Below are positions 1 to 9,180 of a stretch of 64,000 bases of DNA, one piece after another. The notes beneath the pieces were generated by a model. The model was not told the DNA's origin. It was given only the letters and a program-made list of their open reading frames with translations, and made no database searches. The DNA comes from Saprospiraceae bacterium. Its GTDB lineage: Bacteria > Bacteroidota > Bacteroidia > Chitinophagales > Saprospiraceae. Location of the stretch: the NCBI GenBank assembly GCA_016787525.1, contig JAEUUP010000022.1, forward strand, positions 1-64,000. Direction: 5' to 3'. Numbering within the stretch: position 1 is the first letter of the stretch; every line of letters begins with the position of its first letter. The translations under genes were made by a program, and so were the position numbers.

Positions 1-221
1 CTATCGCGCCGCGCTCAAATGAATCGTAATCAAATAACTCATTTGACTCCCTGGTTGCCCTTTTTGTCTCTCTCGTCTTTTTCATCTATCAAAGGTCGCT
101 TTTTTTTCCCTTGACACACTTTTTTGAACAGTCTCGACAATAAGCGGCGATATAATGCACGAGTCAGTATAAAATCATAGTTTTGCACTCATTTTTTCAT
201 TAATTTTTTCTCTAACCAATT
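1..221. other. Leader region at window edge, no gene recognised
   Basis: No supported reading frame lies here. The stretch is A/T-rich near the following gene, as expected for a Bacteroidota leader lacking a Shine-Dalgarno sequence. A TTGACA-like word and a TATAAT-like word are visible around 112 and 150, but their spacing is too long for one promoter, so no promoter is called. Confidence 0.4.
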
Positions 222-1580
222 ATGGATTATAAAAACAATATTCTCGAAACGATAGGTAATACGCCGCTTGTCAAAATCAACAAAATTACGGCGAATTTGC
301 CTTGTTTGGTTTTGGCAAAAGTCGAAACATTCAACCCAGGACATTCCATCAAAGACCGTATGGCCGTCAAAATGCTCGAAGATGCCGAAAAAAATGAGCG
401 CATTACTGAGGGGGGGACCATCATCGAATGTACGTCGGGCAACACGGGCATGGGTTTGGCTTTGGCGGCGGCGGTCAAAGGCTATCGTTGCATTTTTACG
501 ACAAGTGATAAACAATCGAAAGAAAAAATTGACCTTTTGAAAGCACATGGCGCAGAGGTTATCGTATGCCCAACGAATGTCGAGCCAGAAGACCCGCGTT
601 CTTACTATTCGGTGGCAGAGCGTTTGTCGAAAGAAATTCCGAACTCATGTTGGATGAACCAATACGACAATCTCTCTAACCGCCAAGCGCATTATGAGTC
701 AACAGGTCCAGAAATTTGGGCGCAAACCGAAGGCAAAATCACGCATCTCATCGTTGGTGTTGGCACAGGTGGTACGGTGTCTGGCACGGCACAATATCTG
801 AAAGAGCAGAATCCGAACATCAAGGTTTGGGGTATAGACACTTATGGTTCTGTTTTTAAAAAATATAAAGAAACGGGCATATTTGACCCTAACGAAATTT
901 ATCCCTACATTACTGAGGGGATAGGTGAGGACATTTTGCCCAAAAATGTAGATTTCAGTCTGATTGATGCTTTTGAAAAAGTGACCGACAAAGACGGTGC
1001 TGTGATGGCGCGGCGTTTGGCGCGTGAAGAAGGCATTTTGTTGGGTTATTCGGCGGGTTCAGCGATGGCTGGTTTGATGCAATTGCAAGAACAATTTACA
1101 GCAGATGATGTGGTGGTGGTCATTTTTCACGACCACGGCAGCCGCTATGTTGGCAAGATTTTCAACGATGACTGGATGCGTGAGCGCAATTTCTTGGACG
1201 ATGAACTGAAAGTAAAAGATGTGATTGGACGCAAAACGAATAAGATTTTTTATTCAGTCACGCCACAAAACACCGTCAGAGAGGCTTTTGACATGATGAA
1301 AAAGCTCGACATTTCACAAATGCCTGTGATGAATGGCAACGATATGGTCGGTTCGATTGCCGAAAATGCTGTTTTGACTTATCTTTTAGAAAACCCCATT
1401 CGTCATGCCGAGCATAAAATCGAAGACATCATGGACGCACCGTTTCCGATAGTCAATGAAGATTTGCCTGTCAAACAGTTGAATCGTTATATTTCTAAAA
1501 AAATCCCTGCGGTGATGGCAAAAGACAAAGCGGGTTCGATGCACATTTTGACAAAGTACGATATTATTCAGGCGGTGTGA
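222..1580 (+). CDS. Cystathionine beta-synthase-type PLP enzyme with C-terminal CBS domains
   Basis: This 452-residue protein is a fold-type II PLP enzyme, expected to condense serine with homocysteine or O-acetylserine with sulfide in the cytoplasm. The PLP lysine lies in NPGHSIKDR (K44). The substrate loop TSGNTG is at 71-76 and the phosphate-binding loop GTGGTVSG at 181-188. Residues from about 335 to the end form a CBS-domain pair, as in cystathionine beta-synthases that sense adenosyl ligands. The start is the first ATG after an A/T-rich leader. Two copies of the dispersed 10-mer lie in frame as ITEG (codons near 404 and 911). Cystathionine beta-synthase and cysteine synthase cannot be separated by eye; the CBS tail favours the former. 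Confidence 0.9.
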   Translation: MDYKNNILETIGNTPLVKINKITANLPCLVLAKVETFNPGHSIKDRMAVKMLEDAEKNERITEGGTIIECTSGNTGMGLALAAAVKGYRCIFTTSDKQSKEKIDLLKAHGAEVIVCPTNVEPEDPRSYYSVAERLSKEIPNSCWMNQYDNLSNRQAHYESTGPEIWAQTEGKITHLIVGVGTGGTVSGTAQYLKEQNPNIKVWGIDTYGSVFKKYKETGIFDPNEIYPYITEGIGEDILPKNVDFSLIDAFEKVTDKDGAVMARRLAREEGILLGYSAGSAMAGLMQLQEQFTADDVVVVIFHDHGSRYVGKIFNDDWMRERNFLDDELKVKDVIGRKTNKIFYSVTPQNTVREAFDMMKKLDISQMPVMNGNDMVGSIAENAVLTYLLENPIRHAEHKIEDIMDAPFPIVNEDLPVKQLNRYISKKIPAVMAKDKAGSMHILTKYDIIQAV

Positions 1581-1677
1581 TTGGGGCATAAAAAACAGTT
1601 TCAAAACCTGAATCGTGTGTTTTAGAATCAAACGTTGCATCTCAAATGGTTTGGGGAGTTTGTAACTATTTAGGTTG

Positions 1678-1692
1678 TAGGGCTACGCCCTA
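1678..1692. repeat. Short intergenic palindrome (TAGGGC-TAC-GCCCTA)
   Basis: Six-base arms around a three-base loop. It belongs to a cluster of hairpins between the CBS-type gene and the GH3 gene. Similar short palindromes are common between genes in Bacteroidota. Confidence 0.6.
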
Positions 1693-1714
1693 ATTGTCAT
1701 AATCATTTATAGCG

Positions 1715-1793
1715 TTTTCTACCAACGTTTAGCACCTCTGGTGCATTGAGGCTTGTATTTTATGCACCAGAGGTGCTAAACGTTGGTAGAAAA
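1715..1793. repeat. Perfect 32-bp inverted repeat
   Basis: Arms 1715-1746 and 1762-1793 are exact reverse complements over 32 bases, with a 15-base loop. The arms include GCACCTCTGGTGC, itself almost palindromic. It has no adjacent T tract of terminator type and no coding capacity. It looks like a mobile palindromic (REP- or MITE-like) unit. Confidence 0.85.
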
Positions 1794-1815
1794 TAGCCTG
1801 TCAGCAATATTCATC

Positions 1816-1828
1816 GGAGCGTAGCTCC
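1816..1828. repeat. Short intergenic palindrome (GGAGC-GTA-GCTCC)
   Basis: Five-base perfect arms around GTA, lying about 90 bp before the GH3-family gene in the same hairpin-rich gap (1581-1920). No gene is seen in that gap. Confidence 0.5.
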
Positions 1829-1920
1829 ATAACCTAAACAGTTACGGGAATTTTAACGATTGCCCAAACCTGATTTCTTATGTTTTTTACTAACTGTTTG
1901 AGCTTTGTCAAACTCAATGA

Positions 1921-3408
1921 ATGAAAATACATCACCTTCTCCTGAAACATTATTTCCAATGGCAAGCGCGAGCGATGCGTTTGGATAAAGCCAATGCCGT
2001 TGATAATCAATGGTATGCACTTCACGATTTGGTCAATAAGGCTCAAAAAACCGCATTTGGCAAAGACCACGATTTTGTGTCAATAAAAACGTATCAAGAT
2101 TTCAAACAACGCGTGCCACTGCGAACTTATGCCGACATCGAACCATATATCCAAAGGATTTTTGAGGGTGAAAACGATGTTTTATGGCAAGGCAAGCCTT
2201 TGTTTTTTGCCAAAACATCGGGTACAACGAGCGGCGTGAAGTACATTCCAGTCACATCAGATTATATCCAATCGCGTCAAAAAGGGTCGCAGTTTGCGGC
2301 AGCTAATTTGTCTCAAATTGTCGGCAATCTCGATTTTTGGGGCGATAAATTGCTCCTTTTTTCAGAAAACCATACGTTTCAAGTCAAAAATGGATTTCGA
2401 TGCGCGGCAATTTCCGCCATTGACAGCTATTTGTTTCCGAAGTGGTTGGATTGGCTCTATGTGCCAGGTCGAGTCATCAATCAAGAGCCGACTTATGATA
2501 AAAAAATAGAGCGTACCATCGAAAAAATGCTGAGGTACGATGTGCGAGCCATGTTTGGCTTGCCTGTGTGGTTGATGTTGTTTTTGGATTCGTTTGAGAA
2601 AAAAACAGGCAAAAAGTTTAAGGAAATATATCCACAATTCAGCACCATTTTTCTAAGTGGCATGAATTATACGCCCTATTTGAGCAAATTGAAAGCACAT
2701 TTGGGCGAAAACCTAACGGCTTTTGAAGCTTATGTGGCTTCCGAAGGCTTTATCGCCTATCAAGACCGAATGAATGAGCGAGGTATGGTTTTGGTGACAA
2801 AACAAGGCATTTTCTACGAATTTATGCCGCTTGAAGACGAGCATCTGCCCAATCCACGCCGTTTTTCGCTCGCAGAGATTGAATTGGATAAAGATTATGC
2901 TTTGATACTCAACACCAATACAGGGCTTTGGGGCTATTTGCTCGGCGATATTGTGCGGTTTGTGTCCAAAGAGCCTTATCGTATCGTAGTTACAGGGCGA
3001 CTCAATCAAGTTTTATCTGCTTTTGGCGAACATTTATTGCCCATCGAAGCCGAAAACGCCTTGTCTCATGCCTGTTTTGACACACAAGCGACTGTAACGC
3101 AATTCACTGTCGTGCCTCAAATCGCCCCCTCAGTAGGTTTGCCGCATCACGAGTGGTACATTGAATTTGAAAAAGAATCCCAAGATTTGACTCGATTTTC
3201 ACAATTGATTCACGAGCATTTGGCATCAAAAAACATGTGTTATGGCGATTTAGTCATCGGAAATGCCATCGCGCAACCTAAAATCATCTCATTGCCTTGC
3301 AATTTTTTCGCATCAGTCGCCATTCAACAACATGGAACACTCAATGCACAACAAAAAACACCTATTTTGCAGGCGGACAGAAATTGGGTTAAACAATTCA
3401 TAAAATGA
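1921..3408 (+). CDS. GH3-family acyl-adenylate/amide-forming enzyme
   Basis: This 495-residue protein matches the GH3 auxin-responsive promoter family. These are ANL-fold enzymes that adenylate a carboxylate and pass the acyl group to an amine or thiol. The nucleotide loop SGTTSG is at about 100-105, followed by VKYIPVT typical of GH3. The C-terminal part has the expected VTGRLNQVLSAFGEHL hinge region. The stop overlaps the next start by four bases (ATGA at 3405), so translation with the reductase is likely coupled. It carries one dispersed 10-mer in reverse as PSV (3126). The substrate is unknown; context suggests a fatty or beta-hydroxy acid. Confidence 0.85.
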   Translation: MKIHHLLLKHYFQWQARAMRLDKANAVDNQWYALHDLVNKAQKTAFGKDHDFVSIKTYQDFKQRVPLRTYADIEPYIQRIFEGENDVLWQGKPLFFAKTSGTTSGVKYIPVTSDYIQSRQKGSQFAAANLSQIVGNLDFWGDKLLLFSENHTFQVKNGFRCAAISAIDSYLFPKWLDWLYVPGRVINQEPTYDKKIERTIEKMLRYDVRAMFGLPVWLMLFLDSFEKKTGKKFKEIYPQFSTIFLSGMNYTPYLSKLKAHLGENLTAFEAYVASEGFIAYQDRMNERGMVLVTKQGIFYEFMPLEDEHLPNPRRFSLAEIELDKDYALILNTNTGLWGYLLGDIVRFVSKEPYRIVVTGRLNQVLSAFGEHLLPIEAENALSHACFDTQATVTQFTVVPQIAPSVGLPHHEWYIEFEKESQDLTRFSQLIHEHLASKNMCYGDLVIGNAIAQPKIISLPCNFFASVAIQQHGTLNAQQKTPILQADRNWVKQFIK

Positions 3409-4391
3409 TACTGATAACAGGAGCAACGGGTTTCATCGGCGGCAGAATGTTGGAAGCCTTTATCGAAAAATATGGCGCAGATGCCGTTGTCGGCACAGGG
3501 CGCAACCCCTCAGTAATTGCCGCTTGGCAGCAAAAAGGCGTAACTATTGTCGGTGGCGACTTGAGCGATGCGGCTTTTGTAGCGTCTGTTTTTCAACAAT
3601 TTCCCATAAAAACCGTCATTCACGTAGCTGCTAAAAGTTCGCCTTGGGGCAGTTATGAGTCTTTTTATCAGTCTAATGTGGTGGCAACACGCCATTTGTT
3701 GGAGCAAGCTCAAACGCACGGTGTGACCCGTTTGGTCTATATTTCAACGCCGAGTATTTATTTCAACTATACAAATAGGTTTAATGTCAAAGAAGATGAA
3801 CCCATTGACTATCCATTTGTAAACCATTATACTTCAACCAAATACGAAGCCGAGCTTTTGGTCAGAGCGTACGCCAAACACTTTTTTACGGTCATTTTTC
3901 GACCCCGTGCTTTGGTTGGACGAGGCGATACGGTCATCATTCCGAGGGTGCTTCATGCCTATCATACGCAAAGGTTGCGCATCGTAGGCGATGGGAAAAA
4001 TATGGCTGATTTTACGTCTGTTGCTAACTTGTGCCATGCAGCTATGTTGGCGATGGAAGCTGGCGAGCCGTGCAATGGACAAATTTTTAATATCACAGAC
4101 GGTGAACCACAAGTGCTTTGGGATTTTATTCGGTTTTTGTTGCAAAAAAAAGGACTGAATGACCAACTCAAACGCGTGCCGTATCCATTGGCTTATGGTG
4201 TCGCATGGCTGCAAGAACGTTTTAATACATGGTTCAAACCCGAAGTCGAACCCGCCTTGACTTGTTATGGCATAGGTATTTTGACATACAGTCTGACAAT
4301 GGATATTTCAAAAGCGAGAGACCTATTGGGCTATCAACCTTTGATGAATCCACGCGAAAGTTTGTTGGAATTTATCGCCGCAGAAAAATAA
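3405..4391 (+). CDS. OleD-like NAD(P)-dependent reductase/epimerase (extended SDR)
   Basis: This 328-residue extended short-chain dehydrogenase has the dinucleotide loop GATGFIGG at 6-13 and the catalytic Y142-xxx-K146 pair (YTSTK). The middle part, HVAAKSSPWGSYESFYQSN then LVYISTPS and RALVGRGD, resembles the 3-beta-hydroxysteroid dehydrogenase/OleD group. OleD reduces 2-alkyl-3-ketoalkanoates in long-chain olefin synthesis. The four-base overlap with the GH3 gene implies an operon. A dispersed 10-mer reads PSV near residue 35. The reductase role is well supported; an OleD-type substrate is inferred from sequence pattern and neighbours. Confidence 0.8.
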   Translation: MILITGATGFIGGRMLEAFIEKYGADAVVGTGRNPSVIAAWQQKGVTIVGGDLSDAAFVASVFQQFPIKTVIHVAAKSSPWGSYESFYQSNVVATRHLLEQAQTHGVTRLVYISTPSIYFNYTNRFNVKEDEPIDYPFVNHYTSTKYEAELLVRAYAKHFFTVIFRPRALVGRGDTVIIPRVLHAYHTQRLRIVGDGKNMADFTSVANLCHAAMLAMEAGEPCNGQIFNITDGEPQVLWDFIRFLLQKKGLNDQLKRVPYPLAYGVAWLQERFNTWFKPEVEPALTCYGIGILTYSLTMDISKARDLLGYQPLMNPRESLLEFIAAEK

Positions 4392-4438
4392 GACCCCTCA
4401 GTATAACGAGCCATAGACTCACAAATAGATAAAAATAA

Positions 4439-5284
4439 ATGAACGTTTTTTTTCATTACTCAGGCTATTGTTCCTCCGATAACAAACACGTTTATGTGGG
4501 CGCACCTGCGGGAAAGGCGATTTTCCCCGCATTTTGGGCTTTATTGAAGCATCCTACTGAGGGGTATATTTTGTTTGACACAGGTTATGCCAGCCGTTTT
4601 TTGGAAGCCACAAGCTATTTCCCGAACAGCATTTATGCCAAAATGACCCCTGTAACCTTTCAAGACAGCGACTCGGTGGTGAATATTTTGAAAAATCAAC
4701 ACCAAATCGAACCCGATGCTATTCGCTACATCGTCATTTCACATTTTCATGGAGACCACATTGGCGGCTTGTTGGATTTTCCAAAAGCGAAAATTATTTG
4801 TACGAAAATGGCATTTGAACATATTTGGCATTGTCCGAACTGGTTAGCCTTGTCAAGAGCCTATCTCAAAGATTTGCTACCCAAAGATTTGCCCCAACGT
4901 ACACTTTTTATTGAAGAAATAGCGGAAAAAACGCCTCATACACACTTCAAAGAAACATGGTTTTGGGCAGAAATGGGCATTACTTTCGTGCATCTGCCTG
5001 GACACGCTCGCGGGCAAGTCGGGCTTATGTTCAAGAGCAAAGGCGGCTCGTTGCAAGGCGATGTTTTTTTAGTAGCTGATGCGGCTTGGCATATCGAAAG
5101 CATTCGTCGCAATGTGCCGCCGTCGCCACTTGTGCGCCTTTTTGTGGACAGTTATGCTGAGTTGAAAGACTCGATAACACGTCTGCATCATTTTTGTAAC
5201 GCCAACCCAAACGTAACGCCTATCGTCACACATTGTAAAGAAACTTTAGGTAAATATTTGCCAACGCTCAACGAACTTTACTGA
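4439..5284 (+). CDS. Metallo-beta-lactamase-fold hydrolase
   Basis: This 281-residue protein carries the di-metal motif HFHGDH at 102-107. Further metal ligands are plausible at the LPGHARGQ histidine, the VADA aspartate and the THC histidine near the end. It resembles N-acyl-homoserine lactonase-like or glyoxalase II-like hydrolases rather than true beta-lactamases. It sits between the OleD-like reductase and the adenylate-forming enzyme, so a lactone or thioester hydrolysis step in the same pathway is plausible. Its TGA stop lies inside a copy of the dispersed 10-mer (5279-5288), and another copy reads TEG near residue 41. Confidence 0.8.
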   Translation: MNVFFHYSGYCSSDNKHVYVGAPAGKAIFPAFWALLKHPTEGYILFDTGYASRFLEATSYFPNSIYAKMTPVTFQDSDSVVNILKNQHQIEPDAIRYIVISHFHGDHIGGLLDFPKAKIICTKMAFEHIWHCPNWLALSRAYLKDLLPKDLPQRTLFIEEIAEKTPHTHFKETWFWAEMGITFVHLPGHARGQVGLMFKSKGGSLQGDVFLVADAAWHIESIRRNVPPSPLVRLFVDSYAELKDSITRLHHFCNANPNVTPIVTHCKETLGKYLPTLNELY

Positions 5285-5320
5285 GGGGTGTCTTTTTAAG
5301 TTATTGAAAAACAAATAATT

Positions 5321-6598
5321 ATGCTGCAACTCAAAATAATTTATTATCTCCTAAAAGCCTCATTGCGCCCCAATTTTACAGATAGGTCGCATCTAAGACG
5401 CTGGCAAGAAAAGCAGTTGAGCAAACATTTGACTTGGCTAAAACGACATTCTCCTTATTTTGAAAAACTCAAAAACACACCTTTCGAGGCATTGCCGTTT
5501 TTAGATAAAGCGAAAATGATGGCGCATTTTGACAGTCTCAATACCCGCCACATTCGCTTGACAGAAGCTATGGCAGTCGCCATTCAAGCCGAAGTGACGC
5601 GCGATTTTGACCAAACCATAGGCGATGTCACCGTTGGATTGTCGAGTGGAACGAGTGGCAACCGAGGCATATTTTTAGCCACTGAAAACGAACGAGCCAA
5701 GTGGGTAGCAGAGGTTTTGCAGCGAGTTTTACACATCAAATGGGGGAAACAACAGAAAATAGCGTTCTTTTTGAGAGCCGATTCCAAATTGTATCAATCC
5801 ATTCGTTCTCGTGCTTTTGCATTTCACTTTTTTGATTTGGCGCAACCCATTGAGGGTTTAATCGAAAAACTCAATTCGTTGCAAGCCGACATTCTCATTG
5901 CACCACCTTCTGTTTTGTTAGAAATTGCTTATAAAATTGAAAATCAATCGTTTAAACACAATTTTACGAAAATAATATCCGTCGCAGAAGTTTTAGAAGA
6001 AGATATTCGCAACCGTTTGACCTTAACTTTTGGGCAAATCATACACCAAGTTTATCAAGCTACTGAGGGGTTTCTCGCTTCAACTTGCGCACATGGCACA
6101 TTGCATTTTCATGAAGATTTGGTCTTTATTGAAAAAAAATATGTGGACGAAACGCAGTCAGTTTTTCATCCCATCATCACAGATTTCACGCGTCAAACGC
6201 AACCGATTGTGCGCTACGAATTGAATGATTTAATTCACGAACGGCTTACACCTTGCCCTTGCGGCTCTATTTTTATGGCGATTGACCACATAGAAGGACG
6301 GAGCGACGATGTTTTGACATTCGGCGATAAACGTATTTTTCCCGATTTTTTCAGATATGCCGTTTTGTTCGCAAGCTCTGACATTGAGCAGTTTCAAGTG
6401 ATACAAATGACTGAAAGTGAATTGGTTGTAAAGCTGAAATTGTCTTTAGGTTTTGACAGTATTTCTCTTAAAGTGCAAGAAAATATAGCACAACTTTTGC
6501 TAAAAAATAATGTGACAGATGTGAGAATAAGGGTTGAGCAACTCGGTGAACACGATTTTTTAAATAAATTTAGACGGATAAAAAGTCTAAATAGGTGA
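5321..6598 (+). CDS. Adenylate-forming enzyme related to F390 synthetase and PaaK
   Basis: This 425-residue ANL-superfamily ligase has the nucleotide loop SSGTSGNRG at about 108-116. Its cysteine-containing segment CPCGS is followed by IEGRSDDVL, as in phenylacetate-CoA ligase and coenzyme F390 synthetase relatives. It should activate a carboxylic acid with ATP. Families of this type often sit next to a KAS III-like enzyme, a reductase and a metallo-hydrolase, which is the arrangement here. It starts 36 bp after the metallo-hydrolase. One dispersed 10-mer reads ATEG (6061). The acid used is unknown. Confidence 0.75.
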   Translation: MLQLKIIYYLLKASLRPNFTDRSHLRRWQEKQLSKHLTWLKRHSPYFEKLKNTPFEALPFLDKAKMMAHFDSLNTRHIRLTEAMAVAIQAEVTRDFDQTIGDVTVGLSSGTSGNRGIFLATENERAKWVAEVLQRVLHIKWGKQQKIAFFLRADSKLYQSIRSRAFAFHFFDLAQPIEGLIEKLNSLQADILIAPPSVLLEIAYKIENQSFKHNFTKIISVAEVLEEDIRNRLTLTFGQIIHQVYQATEGFLASTCAHGTLHFHEDLVFIEKKYVDETQSVFHPIITDFTRQTQPIVRYELNDLIHERLTPCPCGSIFMAIDHIEGRSDDVLTFGDKRIFPDFFRYAVLFASSDIEQFQVIQMTESELVVKLKLSLGFDSISLKVQENIAQLLLKNNVTDVRIRVEQLGEHDFLNKFRRIKSLNR

Positions 6599-6646
6599 CT
6601 GTAAATCGTTGGCTGTCGCTTAATGCCTAAGTAATGCGCTAAGAAT

Positions 6647-6840
6647 AAACTACACCATTACACACTGTTTTTTCGCTCCGAAGGAGTCTCTTGGACAAGC
6701 AAAACGCGTGCTTTTAAAATATTTCTTTCGGATTGAAGCTAAAAATTGAGGCAAAAGCCTCAATTTTTAGCTTCAATCCATAAAAAACTTTTTGCACGCC
6801 TTTCGTGCGTAGCACGAAACAGTGAGTGATGGTGTCGTTT
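6647..6840. mobile_element. MITE-like palindromic element, copy 1
   Basis: Imperfect 24-bp terminal inverted repeats lie at 6647-6670 (AAACTACACCATTACACACT, then GTTT) and 6817-6840. The core is a perfect 23-bp palindrome (arms 6730-6752 and 6757-6779, loop AAAA). A second copy, inverted and partly different in its inner flanks, lies at 13049-13228. There is no transposase and no open frame, so it is probably a non-autonomous element. It fills most of the gap between the adenylate-forming enzyme and the KAS III-like gene. Confidence 0.75.
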
Positions 6841-6918
6841 GTTTTTTGTCATTACTCATGACTGTTGCTTAAAATCTTTTATCTTAAAATCTCTTGTTTT
6901 TATACTCAAAAACGATAT

Positions 6919-7902
6919 ATGATACCTATTCAATTCAGAGGATTTGGCTTTTCATTGCCTGATAAAATAGTTGATAATCCTTATTTTGAAACACTGCACC
7001 AAGTGGATAAAGGAGGGGTTTTTAATGCTTTGGGTGTCCAAGAACGCCGACATTGTACGACGGAAAGCAATATTTCGATGGCAACAGCGGCTTTGTCGAA
7101 TGCTTTGGAGAATGCCAATTGCTCGTTTGAAAGTTTGGATTTATTGATACACGCCTCAGTATCAATAAGTTATATTTTACCCAATACGGCCACCATGATT
7201 CAGAAAGCCCTCGGCAAAGAGCAATCGGGTGTGCCTTGCATGGATGTCAATCTTTCATGTCTCTCTTGGTTAGCGGCTGTTGAGATGGCAGGCGGCTTGA
7301 TCGCAACAGGTCGGTATCGTAGAATCGCCATTGTAAGTTCAGAACAACCTTCTAAAGTATTGAATGATAATAATTTAGAAACACATGCCTTGTTTGGCGA
7401 TGCGGCGGCGGCGGTCATCATCGAACCCGCCGACTCGCCTCAGAAAGGCATTGTCAAAAGCCAATTTCGGACATATTCAGATGGTTGGGATTTGAGCCTC
7501 ATCGAAGGCGGTGGACTTGAAAAACCGGGATACTTGAAAGATATACCAGATGAAACCTACATGTTTCAGATGCAAAATAGAAAACTGTTGTTGTATTCTT
7601 TGAAACGTTTGAATACTTTTCTAAGCGAATTCTTTGAAAATGAATCTTTTACATGGCAAGAAATAGATAAAATTGTGCCACATCAAGCCAGTCGAGCAGG
7701 CTTAGATTTTTTTGCTTATCATTACAATATTGAAAACAAACTCATTCGCAATCTTGAAAAACGAGGCAATTGTGTAGCCGCTTCCATGCCTTTAGCTTTT
7801 TGCGAAGCGATGTTAGACGGACGTATTCAAAGAGGCGAACAAGTTTTATTTATCGGCACAGCAGCAGGGATTTCACTGGGCGGTATGGTCGTTCAATTGT
7901 GA
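6919..7902 (+). CDS. 3-oxoacyl-ACP synthase III-like (KAS III/thiolase fold) enzyme
   Basis: This 327-residue condensing enzyme has the FabH-type triad: Cys114 in NLSCLSW, His255 in VPHQASRAG and Asn284 in RGNCVAAS. The ATG at 6919 is preferred over one at 6865, because the 18 added residues are low-complexity and the family begins with the IQFRGFGFSLPDKIVDN strand. It may be a housekeeping FabH. However, its place between an F390-synthetase-like ligase and a membrane acyltransferase, with an OleD-like reductase upstream, points to a dedicated condensation step like OleA. A dispersed 10-mer begins one base after its stop. Confidence 0.85.
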   Translation: MIPIQFRGFGFSLPDKIVDNPYFETLHQVDKGGVFNALGVQERRHCTTESNISMATAALSNALENANCSFESLDLLIHASVSISYILPNTATMIQKALGKEQSGVPCMDVNLSCLSWLAAVEMAGGLIATGRYRRIAIVSSEQPSKVLNDNNLETHALFGDAAAAVIIEPADSPQKGIVKSQFRTYSDGWDLSLIEGGGLEKPGYLKDIPDETYMFQMQNRKLLLYSLKRLNTFLSEFFENESFTWQEIDKIVPHQASRAGLDFFAYHYNIENKLIRNLEKRGNCVAASMPLAFCEAMLDGRIQRGEQVLFIGTAAGISLGGMVVQL

Positions 7903-7947
7903 CCCCCTCAGTATAACGATTGTCAAAACGAGTTAAATCAGTTTTTT

Positions 7948-9039
7948 ATGCGCTATTCATACGTTGATACATTGCGAAGTCTCGAAAACCTCCTGAGGTG
8001 TGCAGTTCATGCCTCTGCACCATTTATGTTTATTCCCAATCCCATCTGGCCGACTCGCTCGGAGGTTACACATTCGCAGTTCATTGATGGTTTGATATTT
8101 TTGATGCATAGTCAGACAATGGAAGTTTTTTTCGCCACCAATGGCTTTTTTACCTTAATGTTGCTCGAAAAGTACGATTATAAAGCCTTTATTATTAATC
8201 GTTTACGGCGCATAGTGATACCTTTAGCCGTAGGTTTGTTGACACTCATTCCCATCATTATCACCATATCCTTGTCGTGGCAAAACCATATTTCTTTGAC
8301 GAAAGCAGCCTCGCTTGTTCCGCAATATTTTGCTGAAAAACCCATTCCTTTGGCGCATCTTTGGAGTTTGTGGTATTTACTACTCATTTATGGCGTGTAT
8401 TTGATAGGGGTTTCATTCTTAGAAAAATTCAATATAGACATCAATCAAATATTATCTGCAACTAACCTAAAAACTATTTTAACCTTTTCTATTGCCACAG
8501 CTTCGTTGATGATGATGGTGTATCATCGTCGTTTTTCATCTGCACCGACCGATACATGGTTTGAATCGCCGATGTTTGTTTATTTTATCAGTTATTTTTC
8601 GTTAGGTGCATGGTTTTTTAGGCACAAAGAACAACAAGCACATTTTACCACTCCAAAATACTTATGGGTCGTTTTTATTTTGAGTTTAGCTCTTAATAGC
8701 ACTTTTCAATTAGCTGATTTACAACGTTTTAGCTTTCTAAAAATCATCGGCCCTATTGCTTATGTTGTGCAAACACATTGCATGATAATCTATATTGTCA
8801 AAGCTATGATGTCGTTCAACAAGTACCCCCAGTTTTTCAAACGCTTTGCAGAAGCCAGCTACTGGACATATTGGATAGAGCTACCCATCATTTTGCTTTG
8901 TCAATGGCTTTGGCTCGACACTATTCCTGCATGGCTACTTTTACCTGCTTCCATTTTTATCACCTTCTTTATAGGTTATCAAAGTTTTCACTTAGGTTTT
9001 CGGCATTCTCGTTTAGCAAAGTGGTTGGGTTTTGTGTGA
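7948..9039 (+). CDS. Integral membrane acyltransferase (acyltransferase 3 family)
   Basis: This 363-residue protein has about ten hydrophobic segments and begins with the family signature RYSYVDTLRSLENLLRCAVH, with a basic residue near the start and a His after the first helix. Members transfer acyl groups to sugars or other acceptors at the inner membrane. It follows the KAS III-like gene by 45 bp and ends before a strong bidirectional terminator, so it is probably the last gene of the block that starts at 1921. It might acylate the pathway product, but the acceptor is unknown. Confidence 0.75.
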   Translation: MRYSYVDTLRSLENLLRCAVHASAPFMFIPNPIWPTRSEVTHSQFIDGLIFLMHSQTMEVFFATNGFFTLMLLEKYDYKAFIINRLRRIVIPLAVGLLTLIPIIITISLSWQNHISLTKAASLVPQYFAEKPIPLAHLWSLWYLLLIYGVYLIGVSFLEKFNIDINQILSATNLKTILTFSIATASLMMMVYHRRFSSAPTDTWFESPMFVYFISYFSLGAWFFRHKEQQAHFTTPKYLWVVFILSLALNSTFQLADLQRFSFLKIIGPIAYVVQTHCMIIYIVKAMMSFNKYPQFFKRFAEASYWTYWIELPIILLCQWLWLDTIPAWLLLPASIFITFFIGYQSFHLGFRHSRLAKWLGFV

Positions 9040-9104
9040 AAAACTAACGCCTTATCGTATATAGTATGCCTTTAGAGCCGTAAACGAGATCGCAAACAAA
9101 TTAA

Positions 9105-9146
9105 AAATCCCCCTCAGTATTGCCTTGATACTGAGGGGGGATTTTT
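9105..9146. terminator. Bidirectional terminator made of two inverted copies of the 10-mer
   Basis: A reverse copy (9110-9119) and a forward copy (9129-9138) of TACTGAGGGG form the stem. The loop is TGCCTTG, with an A tract before and a T tract after the stem, plus one bulged G. It lies between the convergent acyltransferase gene and the unknown gene at 9181-9825. Neisseria uses paired uptake sequences as terminators in the same way. Confidence 0.9.
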
Positions 9147-9180
9147 TAGCTGTTTGAGACAATACATATTTGACAGTAAT

